Shown here: positions 18,180-27,469 of the stretch, piece by piece
How the letters are laid out: each line of letters begins with the position of its first letter
Position numbering within the stretch: position 1 is the first letter of the stretch
Assembly (NCBI GenBank): GCA_947493195.1
Contig: CANLQG010000005.1
Coordinates: forward strand, 186,001-250,000
Direction of reading: 5' to 3'
DNA length: 64,000 nt
DNA from: an uncultured Sphingomonadaceae bacterium
GTDB taxonomy: Bacteria; Pseudomonadota; Alphaproteobacteria; Sphingomonadales; Sphingomonadaceae
Notes under the pieces: generated by a model
The model's database searches: none
What the model saw: the letters and a program-made list of their open reading frames with translations, nothing else
Told to the model about the DNA's origin: nothing
Made by a program: the position numbers and the translations under genes

Positions 18180-19031
18180 TCAGCGGTTCTCGCGGCGAGC
18201 CATGAAGGCGAGGCGTTCCAGCAGCATGACGTCAGCCTCGTTCTTCAGCAGCGCACCATGAAGGGGAGGAATTGCCTTGGTAGGATCGCGGTTTTGCAGC
18301 ACGTCCACTGGCATGTCCTCCACCAGCAGCAGCTTGAGCCAGTCCAGCAGTTCGGACGTGGAAGGCTTCTTCTTCAGGCCCGGAACCTCGCGCAGTTCGT
18401 AGAACACCTCCAGCGCCTGGGTGACGAGCCGCCTTTGGATATCGGGGAAATGCACGTCGATGATTTCGCGCATCGTCTGGTCATCCGGAAACTTGATGTA
18501 GTGGAAGAAACAGCGACGCAGGAAGGCGTCGGGCAGTTCTTTCTCGTTGTTGGAGGTGATGACGACAATCGGGCGCTCTTTCGCCGCGATGCGTTCGCCC
18601 GTCTCGTAAACGTCGAACTCCATCCGGTCGAGCTCCTGCAACAGGTCGTTGGGGAACTCGATATCGGCCTTGTCGATCTCGTCGATCAGCAGCACGGGCA
18701 GTTCGGGACTGGTGAAAGCCTCCCACAGCTTGCCCTTGCGGATGTAGTTGGAAATGTCGTGAACGCGCTCGTCACCCAGCTGACCGTCGCGCAGGCGGGC
18801 GACAGCGTCGTATTCATACAGACCCTGCTGCGCCTTGGTGGTGCTCTTTACACCCCATTCGATAAGCGGCGCGCCGATGGCCTTGGCGATCTCGTGCGCC
18901 AGCACGGTCTTCCCGGTACCCGGCTCACCTTTTACCAGCAGCGGGCGCCGCAGGGTCACTGCGGCGTTCACCGCCACTTTCAGATCGTCGGTAGCGACGT
19001 AGTTCTCGGTGCCGGTGAAGCGCTGGGTCAT
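18180..19031 (-). CDS. MoxR family AAA+ ATPase
   Basis: The 283-residue ATPase has Walker A GEPGTGKT (residues 35-42), Walker B VLLIDEIDKAD, sensor 1 VITSNNEKELPDAFLRRC with the arginine finger region, and a C-terminal lid. ATG 19031 (MTQRFTGTENY) is used; 20 upstream residues in an earlier frame look unconserved. MoxR proteins couple ATP hydrolysis to remodelling of a client together with a VWA protein, which is the next gene. No dehydrogenase or carboxylase genes that commonly accompany CoxD/CoxE-type pairs are nearby. Confidence 0.92.
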   Translation of the reverse strand: MTQRFTGTENYVATDDLKVAVNAAVTLRRPLLVKGEPGTGKTVLAHEIAKAIGAPLIEWGVKSTTKAQQGLYEYDAVARLRDGQLGDERVHDISNYIRKGKLWEAFTSPELPVLLIDEIDKADIEFPNDLLQELDRMEFDVYETGERIAAKERPIVVITSNNEKELPDAFLRRCFFHYIKFPDDQTMREIIDVHFPDIQRRLVTQALEVFYELREVPGLKKKPSTSELLDWLKLLLVEDMPVDVLQNRDPTKAIPPLHGALLKNEADVMLLERLAFMARRENR

Positions 19032-19098
19032 GTGTGTGCCTGAATTGCCTTGGTGTACCTCCAAGCTAGATATTGCGTCGCAGCATGACAAGGTGATG

Positions 19099-20376
19099 CT
19101 AGTTTTCGCGTGCGAGGGCGACCGCGCGCATCGCCAGCATCTCTAGCGTCGATTGGTCGACTTCTTCCTCCGGATTGTTCCAGCTGAAAGTGGCCACCGT
19201 CCATTCACCGGCCGCATCGCGTAGCAGCCAGCTGAGGTTGAGAACGCCCGGTTCCGATCCGCCCTTGTATCCCACGTAGTCCCACTCATCCTGCATGGCA
19301 GGGGTAAGCGCAGTGTTCACGCCCATGATCCGCAATGCGGTTTCGTCATCCAGAGCGACCATTCGCCGGAACAGGCTGGAGAGATCTTCGGGAGACGCCA
19401 TCCATTCGATCTCGATCATGTTCGGACCGCCCGTGAAGGCCGCCAGCACGGCATCCATGTCACGTTCCACACCGCGCAGCGTTTCCAGCGCCTGTCGCCG
19501 CGAGGCAGTGTCGGAGACGAGGTACTGGTCTGGATCGACCTCGTCTCCCGATTTCAGCACGAACATTTCCCGGGTCGTCATGAAAGGGAATGTCGCTTCG
19601 GGACTGGCGTGGCCCGACGCTATCACCTCCGCTTCCACCACGTCGCGACCCAGTTCGGCGATAAGCTGGTCGGTCGCGGTGTTGTCACTGTTGGAAATCA
19701 TCAATGTAGCCAGGGTCTGCAGGGTAACCGGCGCGCCGTGCGGCCAGCGCTGCAACTGTCCGCTGGGGAAGCTGCGCTCTGTCAGTGTCACCACGTCGCT
19801 CCAGTCACGCTCACCATCCGCGATGGAATGGGCGAGGGCGGACAGCACGTATAGTTTGAATGTGGAGCCTATGGCGTATTGCTGGTCGGCATTGCGCGCT
19901 GCCATCGGGTTCGTTTCGCCAAGACGCGACACCAGCAGACCGACTTCGCCGGGCAAGGTGTCCACATCCTCTAGGAACTGCGCCACTGTATCGCCGATAG
20001 GGGTCATTTCGCTAAGGCGAAACCCGGTCACCTCGTACGGGGCATCGGCCTCCAGCGCGAAGGAACCGCTGGCCCTGCCGCGTTCGAACCGGATCGCGAT
20101 ACGCGCACCGGCAGGAGCGACAGCTTCCACGGTCTCCACCCCGATCAGCGGACCGAACTGCGCCTCGATCTGACCCTGAATGGCCTCGAACTGGGCCTCC
20201 GGCACTGCAGAGGCGAAATTGTCCGCGAAGACTTCGTCGTAAACCGCTTCGCCGCGCATGGCGGCCACGATGTCTTGGGCGCGCTGCTCCAGTCGTGCTG
20301 TTTCCTCGGCATCTTGCGCCTGGGCAGCAACCGGAGAAACGAGGATGAGGGCGGTGAGTATTGCGTTACGGATCAT
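19099..20376 (-). CDS. Secreted serine hydrolase, class A beta-lactamase fold
   Basis: The protein has 425 residues. A signal peptide ends near AAQAQ (residues 17-21). An N-terminal alpha/beta domain (about residues 25-125) resembles those found ahead of this hydrolase in other bacteria. The hydrolase domain has S171-T-F-K174 (SxxK), S230-D-N and, in place of KTG, K371-G-G. This fits the Beta-lactamase2 group, which holds class A enzymes and peptidoglycan-acting relatives. Resistance activity cannot be inferred. The start could be five residues earlier (20391). It lies between parE and moxR, same strand. Confidence 0.82.
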   Translation of the reverse strand: MIRNAILTALILVSPVAAQAQDAEETARLEQRAQDIVAAMRGEAVYDEVFADNFASAVPEAQFEAIQGQIEAQFGPLIGVETVEAVAPAGARIAIRFERGRASGSFALEADAPYEVTGFRLSEMTPIGDTVAQFLEDVDTLPGEVGLLVSRLGETNPMAARNADQQYAIGSTFKLYVLSALAHSIADGERDWSDVVTLTERSFPSGQLQRWPHGAPVTLQTLATLMISNSDNTATDQLIAELGRDVVEAEVIASGHASPEATFPFMTTREMFVLKSGDEVDPDQYLVSDTASRRQALETLRGVERDMDAVLAAFTGGPNMIEIEWMASPEDLSSLFRRMVALDDETALRIMGVNTALTPAMQDEWDYVGYKGGSEPGVLNLSWLLRDAAGEWTVATFSWNNPEEEVDQSTLEMLAMRAVALAREN

Positions 20377-20494
20377 GACTCTAATCTCCACAGGTGCGCC
20401 TGATTAGTGCGTCAGCGGAATTGCTATACGCTCTGCGAACGTGAAGATAGTCTGCGCGGAAACCGGGTTCTTACACGGTGTCCGAAAAATATCC

Positions 20495-22486
20495 TCAGGC
20501 GTCGATCAAATCCCGATCCAGTTCGCCCGCACGGTTCTGGATGAAATTGAAGCGATGCTCCGGATTGCGGCCCATCAGCTGGTCGACCAGTTCCTTTACG
20601 GCAAAGCGTTGCTCGTGCTGCTCGGGAAGGGTGATGCGGATGATTGAACGGGTATTCGGGTCCATCGTGGTCTCGCGAAGCTGGCCGGGGTTCATTTCGC
20701 CAAGCCCCTTGAACCGGCCGACATCAACCTTCTTGCCCTTGAACACGGTCGCCTCCAGCTCGGCCCGGTGCTCGTCATCCCGCGCATAGCGACTCTCCTT
20801 GCCGGCAGTGAGGCGATAGAGAGGTGGCTGGGCGAGGTAGAGGTGCCCCTTGCGAACAAGGTCGGGCATCTCCTGGAAGAAAAACGTCATCAGCAGCGTG
20901 GCGATGTGCGCGCCGTCGACATCGGCATCGGTCATGATGACGATACGGTCGTAACGCAGGTTTTCCGCATCGCAATCCTTGCGCATTCCGCAACCCAGCG
21001 CGAGGGCGAGGTCGGCGATCTCACTGTTGGCGCGGATCTTGTCGGGGCTGGCGCTGGCGACGTTCAGGATCTTGCCGCGGATCGGCAGGATGGCCTGCGT
21101 CTTGCGATTGCGCGCCTGTTTGGCGCTGCCGCCCGCGGAGTCGCCTTCGACGATGAACAGTTCGGTCTCGCCATCGGTCTCCCCGCTGCAATCGGTCAGC
21201 TTGCCCGGCAGGCGCAGCTTCTTTGCATTGGTGGCTGTCTTGCGCTTGATCTCGCGTTCCTGCTTGCGCTTGAGACGTTCCTCCATGCGCTCCATGACGG
21301 AGCCGAGCAGCGCCTTGCCGCGCTCCATGTTGTCCGACAGGAAATGGTCGAAATGGTCGCGCACCGCGTTTTCGACGAGTCTCGCCGCTTCTGGGCTGGT
21401 GAGGCGGTCCTTGGTCTGGCTCTGGAACTGCGGATCGCGGATGAAGACCGACAGCATGATTTCAGAGCCGGTCATTACGTCATCGGCGGTAATGTCCTTG
21501 GCCTTTTTCGTACTGGTCAGGTCGCCAAAGGCGCGCAGCCCTTTCGTTAGCGCGGCGCGCAGACCCGCCTCGTGCGTGCCGCCATCGGGGGTAGGCACGG
21601 TGTTGCAGTACCAGCTGGTGGAGCCATCGGACCACAGTGGCCAGGCAATCGCCCACTCGACGCTGCCCTGTTGCACGCCGTCGTCATTCTGCGGGAAATC
21701 CTGCTTGCCGGTAAAGAAGTCTGCAGTGACGCACTCACGCTCACCCACCTGCTCCTTCAGGTGGTCGGCCAGGCCGCCAGGAAACTGGAAAGTCGCCTCG
21801 GCCGGCACATCCTCGCTGGCGAGGGAGGCAACGCATTTCCAGCGAATCTCGACCCCCGCAAACAGGTAGGCTTTCGAGCGAGCCAGCCTGAACAGGCGCT
21901 TGGGATTGAACTTGCGGTCCCCGAAGATTTCCGTGTCGGGCACGAAGGTTACGCTGGTGCCGCGCCGGTTGGGGGTATCGCCGATCTTCGCAATCTTGCC
22001 CTGCGGCAGACCTCGCGAAAATTCCTGCGCGAACACTTGCTTGTTGCGCGCCACTTCCACGCGGGTGAAACTGGACAGTGCGTTCACCACCGAAACACCG
22101 ACGCCGTGCAGGCCGCCGCTGGTGGCGTAGGCCTTGCCCGAAAACTTGCCGCCCGAGTGCAGCGTGGTCATGATGACTTCGAGCGTCGACTTGCCCGGAA
22201 ACTTCGGGTGCTCGTCCACCGGCATGCCGCGACCGTTGTCGGTAATGGTCAGCCGGTTGCCTTCTTCCAGCACCATCTCGATGCGGTTGGCATGCCCCGC
22301 CACCGCCTCGTCCATCGAGTTGTCGAGGACTTCGGCGGCAAGATGATGCAACGCGCGGTCGTCGGTGCCGCCAATGTACATCCCGGGCCGACGCCGAACA
22401 GGCTCCAGGCCTTCCAGCACCTCGATGGAAGAGGAATCGTAATCTCCGCTGCCCTGAGGCGCGTTTTCGAACAGGTCATCACTCAT
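20495..22486 (-). CDS. parE: DNA topoisomerase IV subunit B
   Basis: The 663-residue ATPase subunit of topoisomerase IV decatenates daughter chromosomes. The GHKL ATPase part includes EVLDNSMDEAVAGHA, TDNGRGMPVDEHPK and GGLHGVGVSVVNALS. The TOPRIM part has IVEGDSAGGSAKQARNRK and MTDADVDGAHI. The short C-terminal region (PEHRFNFIQNRA) and the total length favour ParE over GyrB, which is usually longer. ATG 22486 follows an in-frame GTG two codons upstream; either could be used. parC is not in the window. Confidence 0.95.
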   Translation of the reverse strand: MSDDLFENAPQGSGDYDSSSIEVLEGLEPVRRRPGMYIGGTDDRALHHLAAEVLDNSMDEAVAGHANRIEMVLEEGNRLTITDNGRGMPVDEHPKFPGKSTLEVIMTTLHSGGKFSGKAYATSGGLHGVGVSVVNALSSFTRVEVARNKQVFAQEFSRGLPQGKIAKIGDTPNRRGTSVTFVPDTEIFGDRKFNPKRLFRLARSKAYLFAGVEIRWKCVASLASEDVPAEATFQFPGGLADHLKEQVGERECVTADFFTGKQDFPQNDDGVQQGSVEWAIAWPLWSDGSTSWYCNTVPTPDGGTHEAGLRAALTKGLRAFGDLTSTKKAKDITADDVMTGSEIMLSVFIRDPQFQSQTKDRLTSPEAARLVENAVRDHFDHFLSDNMERGKALLGSVMERMEERLKRKQEREIKRKTATNAKKLRLPGKLTDCSGETDGETELFIVEGDSAGGSAKQARNRKTQAILPIRGKILNVASASPDKIRANSEIADLALALGCGMRKDCDAENLRYDRIVIMTDADVDGAHIATLLMTFFFQEMPDLVRKGHLYLAQPPLYRLTAGKESRYARDDEHRAELEATVFKGKKVDVGRFKGLGEMNPGQLRETTMDPNTRSIIRITLPEQHEQRFAVKELVDQLMGRNPEHRFNFIQNRAGELDRDLIDA

Positions 22487-22548
22487 ACGCACGATATAGG
22501 CATGGGGATTCCACGCCTACAAGCGGGCAGGGGGGACTTATCCGTCGG

Positions 22549-23712
22549 TTAGAAGCCGGAAGGTGCCGGATCGACGACGGTAAAGGCACCGTTGCCCACC
22601 TGGCGGACCTCCATGGAACGCTCGCCCACGCCGTTGGTCTGGAACCGGATCGGGCCGTCGAGACCGAGGAACCCGCCGTCAGTGGTCAGCAGCCCCGCTG
22701 GAAGATCGGTGCCGGGGCGCCAGTCACGGGTCAGCCGCAGCGTCAGCAGCACGGCATCATAGCCCAGCGTTGCGATCCGGTACGGCTGCTCGCCAAAGCG
22801 GGATTCGTAGCTGTTGGCGAACTGGCGGTAGCGATCGTCCGGCACGGCGGAGAACCATGCGCCGCGCAACGCACCGGCACTCAGAAGGCTGTCCTGACGG
22901 CTCCACAATTCGGTGCCGATGATCGAGGGGAGGGAGTCGCCTGCATTCTTCAGTCGCGGTGCCGCCATGGCTGCGAGGCGGGCATTGTCGGCAATCAGCA
23001 CAGTGTCGAAGCCGCCCGCGGTTGAAAGCCGGTCGGCCGCGCTGATGATGGAGGTGTTGCCGCGGTCGTAGCGCTGAACATCCACCACACTGCCGCCACG
23101 CGACATGATAACCTGTTCCGCAGCGGCGGTCGTCCTGTTGCCATAGTCACCGCGCGGGGCAAGAATGGCAAACCGGCTGGCACCCTGGTCGATGGCGAAA
23201 TGGATGGTGCGCGCCACGGACTGTTCGGGAATGTGACCCATCACGAACACGTCGGACCGCGCGACCGTCGTATCGTTGGAGAACGTGATAAGCGGCACAT
23301 CGTTAGGGCGCGCCTGGGCAAGAACGGTGCCCACGTTGTCGCGCTGGAGCGGGCCGAGGATAAGGCGATTGCCGTCGTTAAGTGCCCGGCTGGCGGCGGC
23401 ACCTGCGCCGGCGCTGGTGTCGTAAGTGGTGATGCGCAGGTTTTCCGCGCCGGTATCCAGCAGCGCCATGGTGGTGGCATTGGCGATGGACTGGCCGACG
23501 TCGGCATTGCTTCCGCTCATCGGCACCAGCAGGGCGACGCGGTGCCGCCCCTCGTCATCGGGAAGCACGGCCTGGTCGGGCACGCGCGGCTGTTCCACCA
23601 CCGGACCGCCTGCATCAGGGCGAGGAGCCTCCGCACCCGGAATTACCTGACAGGCCGCCAGCAAAAGGCTGCCCGTGGCCATGGCCAGAATGCGTTTGAA
23701 ATTACCCAACAT
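22549..23712 (-). CDS. Penicillin-binding protein activator, LpoA-like lipoprotein
   Basis: This 387-residue lipoprotein has a signal peptide ending in a lipobox (LLAAC, Cys21), a proline-rich linker, and a type 1 periplasmic-binding-protein fold. The fold begins at HRVALLVPMSGSNADVGQSI and ends with GFLGLDGPIRFQTNGVGER. This matches the C-terminal module of LpoA, which activates class A penicillin-binding proteins from the outer membrane. The long N-terminal helical repeat domain of enterobacterial LpoA is absent. The gene is divergent from rsmI, as lpoA is in Escherichia coli. Confidence 0.85.
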   Translation of the reverse strand: MLGNFKRILAMATGSLLLAACQVIPGAEAPRPDAGGPVVEQPRVPDQAVLPDDEGRHRVALLVPMSGSNADVGQSIANATTMALLDTGAENLRITTYDTSAGAGAAASRALNDGNRLILGPLQRDNVGTVLAQARPNDVPLITFSNDTTVARSDVFVMGHIPEQSVARTIHFAIDQGASRFAILAPRGDYGNRTTAAAEQVIMSRGGSVVDVQRYDRGNTSIISAADRLSTAGGFDTVLIADNARLAAMAAPRLKNAGDSLPSIIGTELWSRQDSLLSAGALRGAWFSAVPDDRYRQFANSYESRFGEQPYRIATLGYDAVLLTLRLTRDWRPGTDLPAGLLTTDGGFLGLDGPIRFQTNGVGERSMEVRQVGNGAFTVVDPAPSGF

Positions 23713-23739
23713 GCTTGCTTGCTCCGCTGAACTTGGTCC

Positions 23740-24588
23740 ATGGCCGCATCCGTGAGCGAACCATCCTTATCTCCCGGCCTCTATATAGTCGCGACGCCGA
23801 TTGGCAATCTTGGCGACATCACCATGCGGGCAGCAGACATCCTGGCTCGCTGTGATGGCATCGCGTGCGAGGACACGCGCGTTACGCAGAAGCTTATCAG
23901 GCACTTGGGCGTTTCCAAGCCGCTTTGGCGGTATGACGATCATTCCGCGCCGAACGACCGGGCGCGGCTCATCCAGTCCATGCGAGACCGCGCCGTGGCA
24001 CTGGTAAGCGATGCTGGAATGCCGCTGATTTCCGACCCGGGGTTTCGCCTGGTGAGAGAAGCGAGGGAAGCCGGAATTCCGATTACCGCCTTGCCCGGTG
24101 CCAATGCCCCGCTGACAGCACTTGCCCTGTCCGGGTTGCCCAACGACCGCTTCCTCTTTGCCGGTTTCCTCCCTCCCAAGGAGAAAGCCCGCGCCGACGT
24201 GCTGGAGGAACTGGGCCGCGTGCGCTCCACGCTGATCTTTTTCGAAACCGCGCCGCGCCTTGCCAAAAGCCTTGCTGCTATCGCCTCTGTCCTGCCGGGG
24301 CGAGAGGTGGCCGTGGCCCGTGAACTGACCAAGATGTTCGAGGAATGCCGCAGCGGAACGCCCGAAGACGTGCTGGCGCACTATGAAGCGCATCCGCCAA
24401 AAGGCGAAATTGTCCTGCTGGTCGGCCCCGCGCCAGAGCAGGAACACGACAGCGACGATGCCGACGCCATGCTGCGCGAATTGCTGGAGACGGAAAAGCC
24501 CTCCCAGGCGGCTGCGCAGGTTGCCAAAGCCACCGGTCTTGATCGCAAGATGCTGTATGCCCGCGCCATGGAACTGAAAGCGCAGTGA
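23740..24588 (+). CDS. rsmI: 16S rRNA (cytidine1402-2'-O)-methyltransferase
   Basis: The 282-residue tetrapyrrole-methylase-fold enzyme 2'-O-methylates C1402 in the ribosomal P site. Motifs are YIVATPIGNLGDIT, ACEDTRVTQKLIRHLGV, LVSDAGMPLISDPGF, ALPGANAPLTALALSG and FLPPKEKAR. The C-terminal HTH-like part (EKPSQAAAQVAKATGLDRKM) is present. A short divergent space separates it from the LpoA-like gene. Its stop overlaps the GTG start of the yraN-like gene, the same neighbourhood as in E. coli. Confidence 0.95.
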   Translation: MAASVSEPSLSPGLYIVATPIGNLGDITMRAADILARCDGIACEDTRVTQKLIRHLGVSKPLWRYDDHSAPNDRARLIQSMRDRAVALVSDAGMPLISDPGFRLVREAREAGIPITALPGANAPLTALALSGLPNDRFLFAGFLPPKEKARADVLEELGRVRSTLIFFETAPRLAKSLAAIASVLPGREVAVARELTKMFEECRSGTPEDVLAHYEAHPPKGEIVLLVGPAPEQEHDSDDADAMLRELLETEKPSQAAAQVAKATGLDRKMLYARAMELKAQ

Positions 24589-24935
24589 AGCGCCAGCTTG
24601 CCGAACAACGCGGCCGCAAGGCGGAGGACGAGGCCGCGCGCTGGTTGGAGGGGCAAGGCTGGGAGATCGTGGATAAACGGCGCAAGACCAAGGTCGGAGA
24701 AATCGACCTTGTTGCAAGGCGCGCCAGACTGGTCGCTTTTGTGGAAGTAAAATGGCGACAGCGCGTTGCCGACCTCGACCTGGCGATCGACGAACACCGC
24801 CTTTCCCGTGTTGCCGCCGCCGCGACCAGCGTTGCGCACGAATATGCGACGCAGGGCGAGGACATGCGGATCGACGTGATCCTGCTTGCACCCGGCACAC
24901 CGCCTCGCCACATCGAGAACGCCTGGATGCCCTGA
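24585..24935 (+). CDS. YraN/UPF0102 family nuclease-like protein
   Basis: The 116-residue protein has the restriction-endonuclease-like motif of UPF0102: GEIDLVARRARLVAFVEVKWR, where Glu, Asp and the E-V-K form the putative metal site. The basic N-terminus (RGRKAEDEAARWL) is also typical. The start is GTG 24585, in a GTGA overlap with rsmI. The biological role of the family is unsettled; the nuclease idea rests on fold similarity. Followed by gshB after 25 bases. Confidence 0.9.
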   Translation: MKRQLAEQRGRKAEDEAARWLEGQGWEIVDKRRKTKVGEIDLVARRARLVAFVEVKWRQRVADLDLAIDEHRLSRVAAAATSVAHEYATQGEDMRIDVILLAPGTPPRHIENAWMP

Positions 24936-24960
24936 GCAACCGGAAGATGAGGAAGAAAAT

Positions 24961-25914
24961 ATGAGCCTTCGTGTCGCCGTCCAGATGGATCCGATGGAAT
25001 CGATCAAGATTGCAGGGGATTCCAGCTTTGCCCTCATGCTCGAAGCACAGGCGCGCGGCCATTCCCTCTGGCACTATGACGTCACCACGCTTTCGTGGGA
25101 GGAAGGCAGGATATCGGCCTGGGCAAGGCCGGTGACGGTCCAGCGTGTGGAGGGCGACCACTACACGGCGGGGACCTTGCGCAAGATCGACCTGGCAGAA
25201 GATATCGATGTCGTTTTGATGCGGCAGGACCCGCCGTTCCACCTTGGCTATATCAGCGCGGCCCTGCTGCTTGACCGGCTTAAAGGGAAGACGCTGGTCA
25301 GCAATGATCCGCGCGAAGTCATCAACGCCCCTGAAAAGATGTTCGTGCTGAATTATGCGCGCTTCATGCCGCCCACGCTGATTGCAAGGAAGCTGGAGGA
25401 TGTGCTCGAATTCCAGAAGAAGCACGGCGCAGTGGTGGTGAAGCCCCTGCACGGCAATGGCGGCAAGGCGATCTTCAAGATCGATGCCGAGGGGACCAAC
25501 ACCTCCGCCCTGTTCGAGGTGTTCAACCAGACCTGGCCTGAACCGCACATGGTGCAGCCGTTCCTTCCCAGCGTATCCCAGGGCGACAAGCGGATCGTGC
25601 TGGTGGACGGCGAGGTGGCCGGTGCCATCAACCGCAAGCCGGGTGAGGGTGAGTTCCGCTCCAACCTGGCGCAGGGCGGGTCGGCAGAGGCCAGTCAGCT
25701 TACCGCGCGCGAAGAAGAGATTTGCGCCGCCATGGGTCCGGAACTGAAGCGCCGGGGTCTGACATTTGTTGGTATCGACGTGATCGGCGGCGAATGGCTG
25801 ACCGAGATCAATGTCACCAGCCCCACCGGTATCGTCGCAATCGACAAGTACAACGGAACCAACACCGCCGGAATGATCTGGGACGCATTGGAGCGCCGCC
25901 ACTCTGCAATGTGA
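24961..25914 (+). CDS. gshB: Glutathione synthase
   Basis: The 317-residue ATP-grasp enzyme joins gamma-glutamylcysteine and glycine to make glutathione. Recognisable segments are MDPMESIKIAGDSSFALMLEAQ, LMRQDPPFHLGY, NDPREVINAPEKMF, VVVKPLHGNGGKAIF and a C-terminal INVTSPTGI that carries metal-binding Asn. ATG 24961 follows GGAAGATGAGGAAG. The gene sits in the rsmI-yraN-gshB-dedA unit. gshA is not in the window. Confidence 0.96.
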   Translation: MSLRVAVQMDPMESIKIAGDSSFALMLEAQARGHSLWHYDVTTLSWEEGRISAWARPVTVQRVEGDHYTAGTLRKIDLAEDIDVVLMRQDPPFHLGYISAALLLDRLKGKTLVSNDPREVINAPEKMFVLNYARFMPPTLIARKLEDVLEFQKKHGAVVVKPLHGNGGKAIFKIDAEGTNTSALFEVFNQTWPEPHMVQPFLPSVSQGDKRIVLVDGEVAGAINRKPGEGEFRSNLAQGGSAEASQLTAREEEICAAMGPELKRRGLTFVGIDVIGGEWLTEINVTSPTGIVAIDKYNGTNTAGMIWDALERRHSAM

Positions 25915-25961
25915 GCGGTAAGGTGACAGGACCGATCCGCAAGTCTGCGTGTTACTAGGGC

Positions 25962-26576
25962 ATGGACACCCTCATCATCGACCTGATCGAGCGCGGTGGT
26001 TACATCGGCATCTTCCTGCTGATGGCGCTGGAAAACATCATTCCGCCGGTACCCAGTGAAGTCATCATGGGTGTTGGCGGCCTGCTGGTGCAGCGCGGCT
26101 CGATGGAGTTCTGGGCCCTGCTGCTGATCGGCACGCTGGGTACCGTTGCTGGGAATTATTGCTGGTACTGGCTGGGCGACAGCTATGGCTACCAGCGGCT
26201 GGAACCGTTCGTCGACCGGTGGGGCCGCTGGCTGACGGTGGACTGGGAGCATATTGCCCAGGCGCAGCTATTCTTCGTCCGCCGGGGGCATTGGGTTGTG
26301 TTCTTCCTGCGGTTCTCACCGTTCCTGCGCACGATCATCTCGCTGCCCGCCGGTCTCTCTCACATGCCGAAGGGCAAGTTCCTGCTGTTTACCTTCGCCG
26401 GCTCGCTGATCTGGAATGCCCTGCTTATCAAGGGCGGTGAATGGCTGGGCCACTGGCTGGAAGATTCGCAGCATATCATCGCCTGGATCATCGTCGGCAT
26501 GATCGCGCTGACTGTCGCAGGTTATATCTGGCGGCTCTTTACCTGGACGCCCCGAGCGCAGCGCGAGGAGGATTAG
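25962..26576 (+). CDS. DedA family membrane protein
   Basis: The 204-residue inner-membrane protein has four to five hydrophobic segments. DedA signatures present are GYIGIFLLMALENIIPPVPSEVIM near the N-terminus and F-x-R-F-x-P-x-x-R (FFLRFSPFLRTIISLPAG) in the middle. Some DedA proteins flip or transport undecaprenyl phosphate or maintain membrane potential; this one is not assigned. The last four bases overlap the stop of xerC on the other strand. The hydrophilic tail ends TPRAQREED. Confidence 0.9.
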   Translation: MDTLIIDLIERGGYIGIFLLMALENIIPPVPSEVIMGVGGLLVQRGSMEFWALLLIGTLGTVAGNYCWYWLGDSYGYQRLEPFVDRWGRWLTVDWEHIAQAQLFFVRRGHWVVFFLRFSPFLRTIISLPAGLSHMPKGKFLLFTFAGSLIWNALLIKGGEWLGHWLEDSQHIIAWIIVGMIALTVAGYIWRLFTWTPRAQREED

Positions 26577-27469
26577 TCGCTCTCGCGCGGATGGGCCGAG
26601 CGGTAGGCTTCGAGCATCCGGGCGGCATCCACTTTCGTATAAATCTGCGTTGAGCCGAGACTTGCGTGGCCGAGCAGTTCCTGCAGGCTGCGAAGGTCCG
26701 CGCCCGAACCAAGCAAGTGCGTCGCGAAGCTGTGGCGCAGGGCGTGCGGGGTCGCCGTGGCAGGCAAACCCAGGCTCTTCCGCGCCCGCGCCATTGCCTT
26801 CTGAACGGTGCCCTGGGACAAAGGCCCGCCGCGCGCCCCCTTGAAAAGGGCGTCTGTGCTGTCGAACGGATGCGGACAGACTTCGACGTAGGCTTGCACA
26901 GCCTCGCGCACGACCGGGATCAGGGGAACCACGCGTTGCTTGTTTCCCTTGCCGGTGACCACCAGCGTTTCGCCCAGCGGCAGGTCGCCCGCCTTCAGCG
27001 ACAGCGCTTCCGCAATGCGGAGCCCTGCGCCGTACATCAGCAAAAGGACAGCAGCATCGCGCTTTCCGGTCCAGTCGGTGCCAGAGGTCTCCTCGACCAT
27101 TTCGGCAAGGCCCACCGCCTCGTCTGGTGTGACAGGGCGAGGCAAACCCTTCTTGATACGCGGCCCGCGAAGGCGCGGAGCGGTGCCGGGTTCGGCGCCC
27201 ACCTGCTCACGTGCGTGTGCCACGAACCCCTTGAGCGCGGAAAGCTCGCGCGCGGCAGAGACATTGCCGATCCCTTCCCCGCGGCGCGTGGCCAGATGGG
27301 AGCGCAGGTCGCGCGTGGAAACATCGGCCACCGACCGCCAATCCGCCAGCCCCAGCGCCAGCAACAGGCGTTCGGCCGTTGCCACATAGGCGCGAACGGT
27401 ATGGGGACTGCGGCGCCTTCCGGTAGCCAGGTGGTCGCGCCACTGGTCGAGAAGCGCGGACACGCTCAC
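26573..27469 (-). CDS. xerC: Site-specific tyrosine recombinase XerC
   Basis: The 298-residue recombinase resolves chromosome dimers at dif with XerD. The N-terminal SAM-like core-binding domain is followed by a catalytic domain with all six key positions: R in GAGLRIAEAL, K in TGKGNKQRVVPL, H-x-x-R in HALRHSFATHLLG, H in LLGHASLGSTQIYT and the nucleophile Tyr at the end of that motif. It lacks any integrase-style extension and no att site is nearby, so XerC is more likely than a phage integrase. GTG start at 27469 overlaps the hemW stop (GTGA). Confidence 0.92.
   Translation of the reverse strand: MSVSALLDQWRDHLATGRRRSPHTVRAYVATAERLLLALGLADWRSVADVSTRDLRSHLATRRGEGIGNVSAARELSALKGFVAHAREQVGAEPGTAPRLRGPRIKKGLPRPVTPDEAVGLAEMVEETSGTDWTGKRDAAVLLLMYGAGLRIAEALSLKAGDLPLGETLVVTGKGNKQRVVPLIPVVREAVQAYVEVCPHPFDSTDALFKGARGGPLSQGTVQKAMARARKSLGLPATATPHALRHSFATHLLGSGADLRSLQELLGHASLGSTQIYTKVDAARMLEAYRSAHPRESD

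Noticed and set aside
26573..27469. Phage integrase marking a mobile element
   Set aside because: Length, motif set, hemW coupling and absence of phage genes or att repeats fit XerC.
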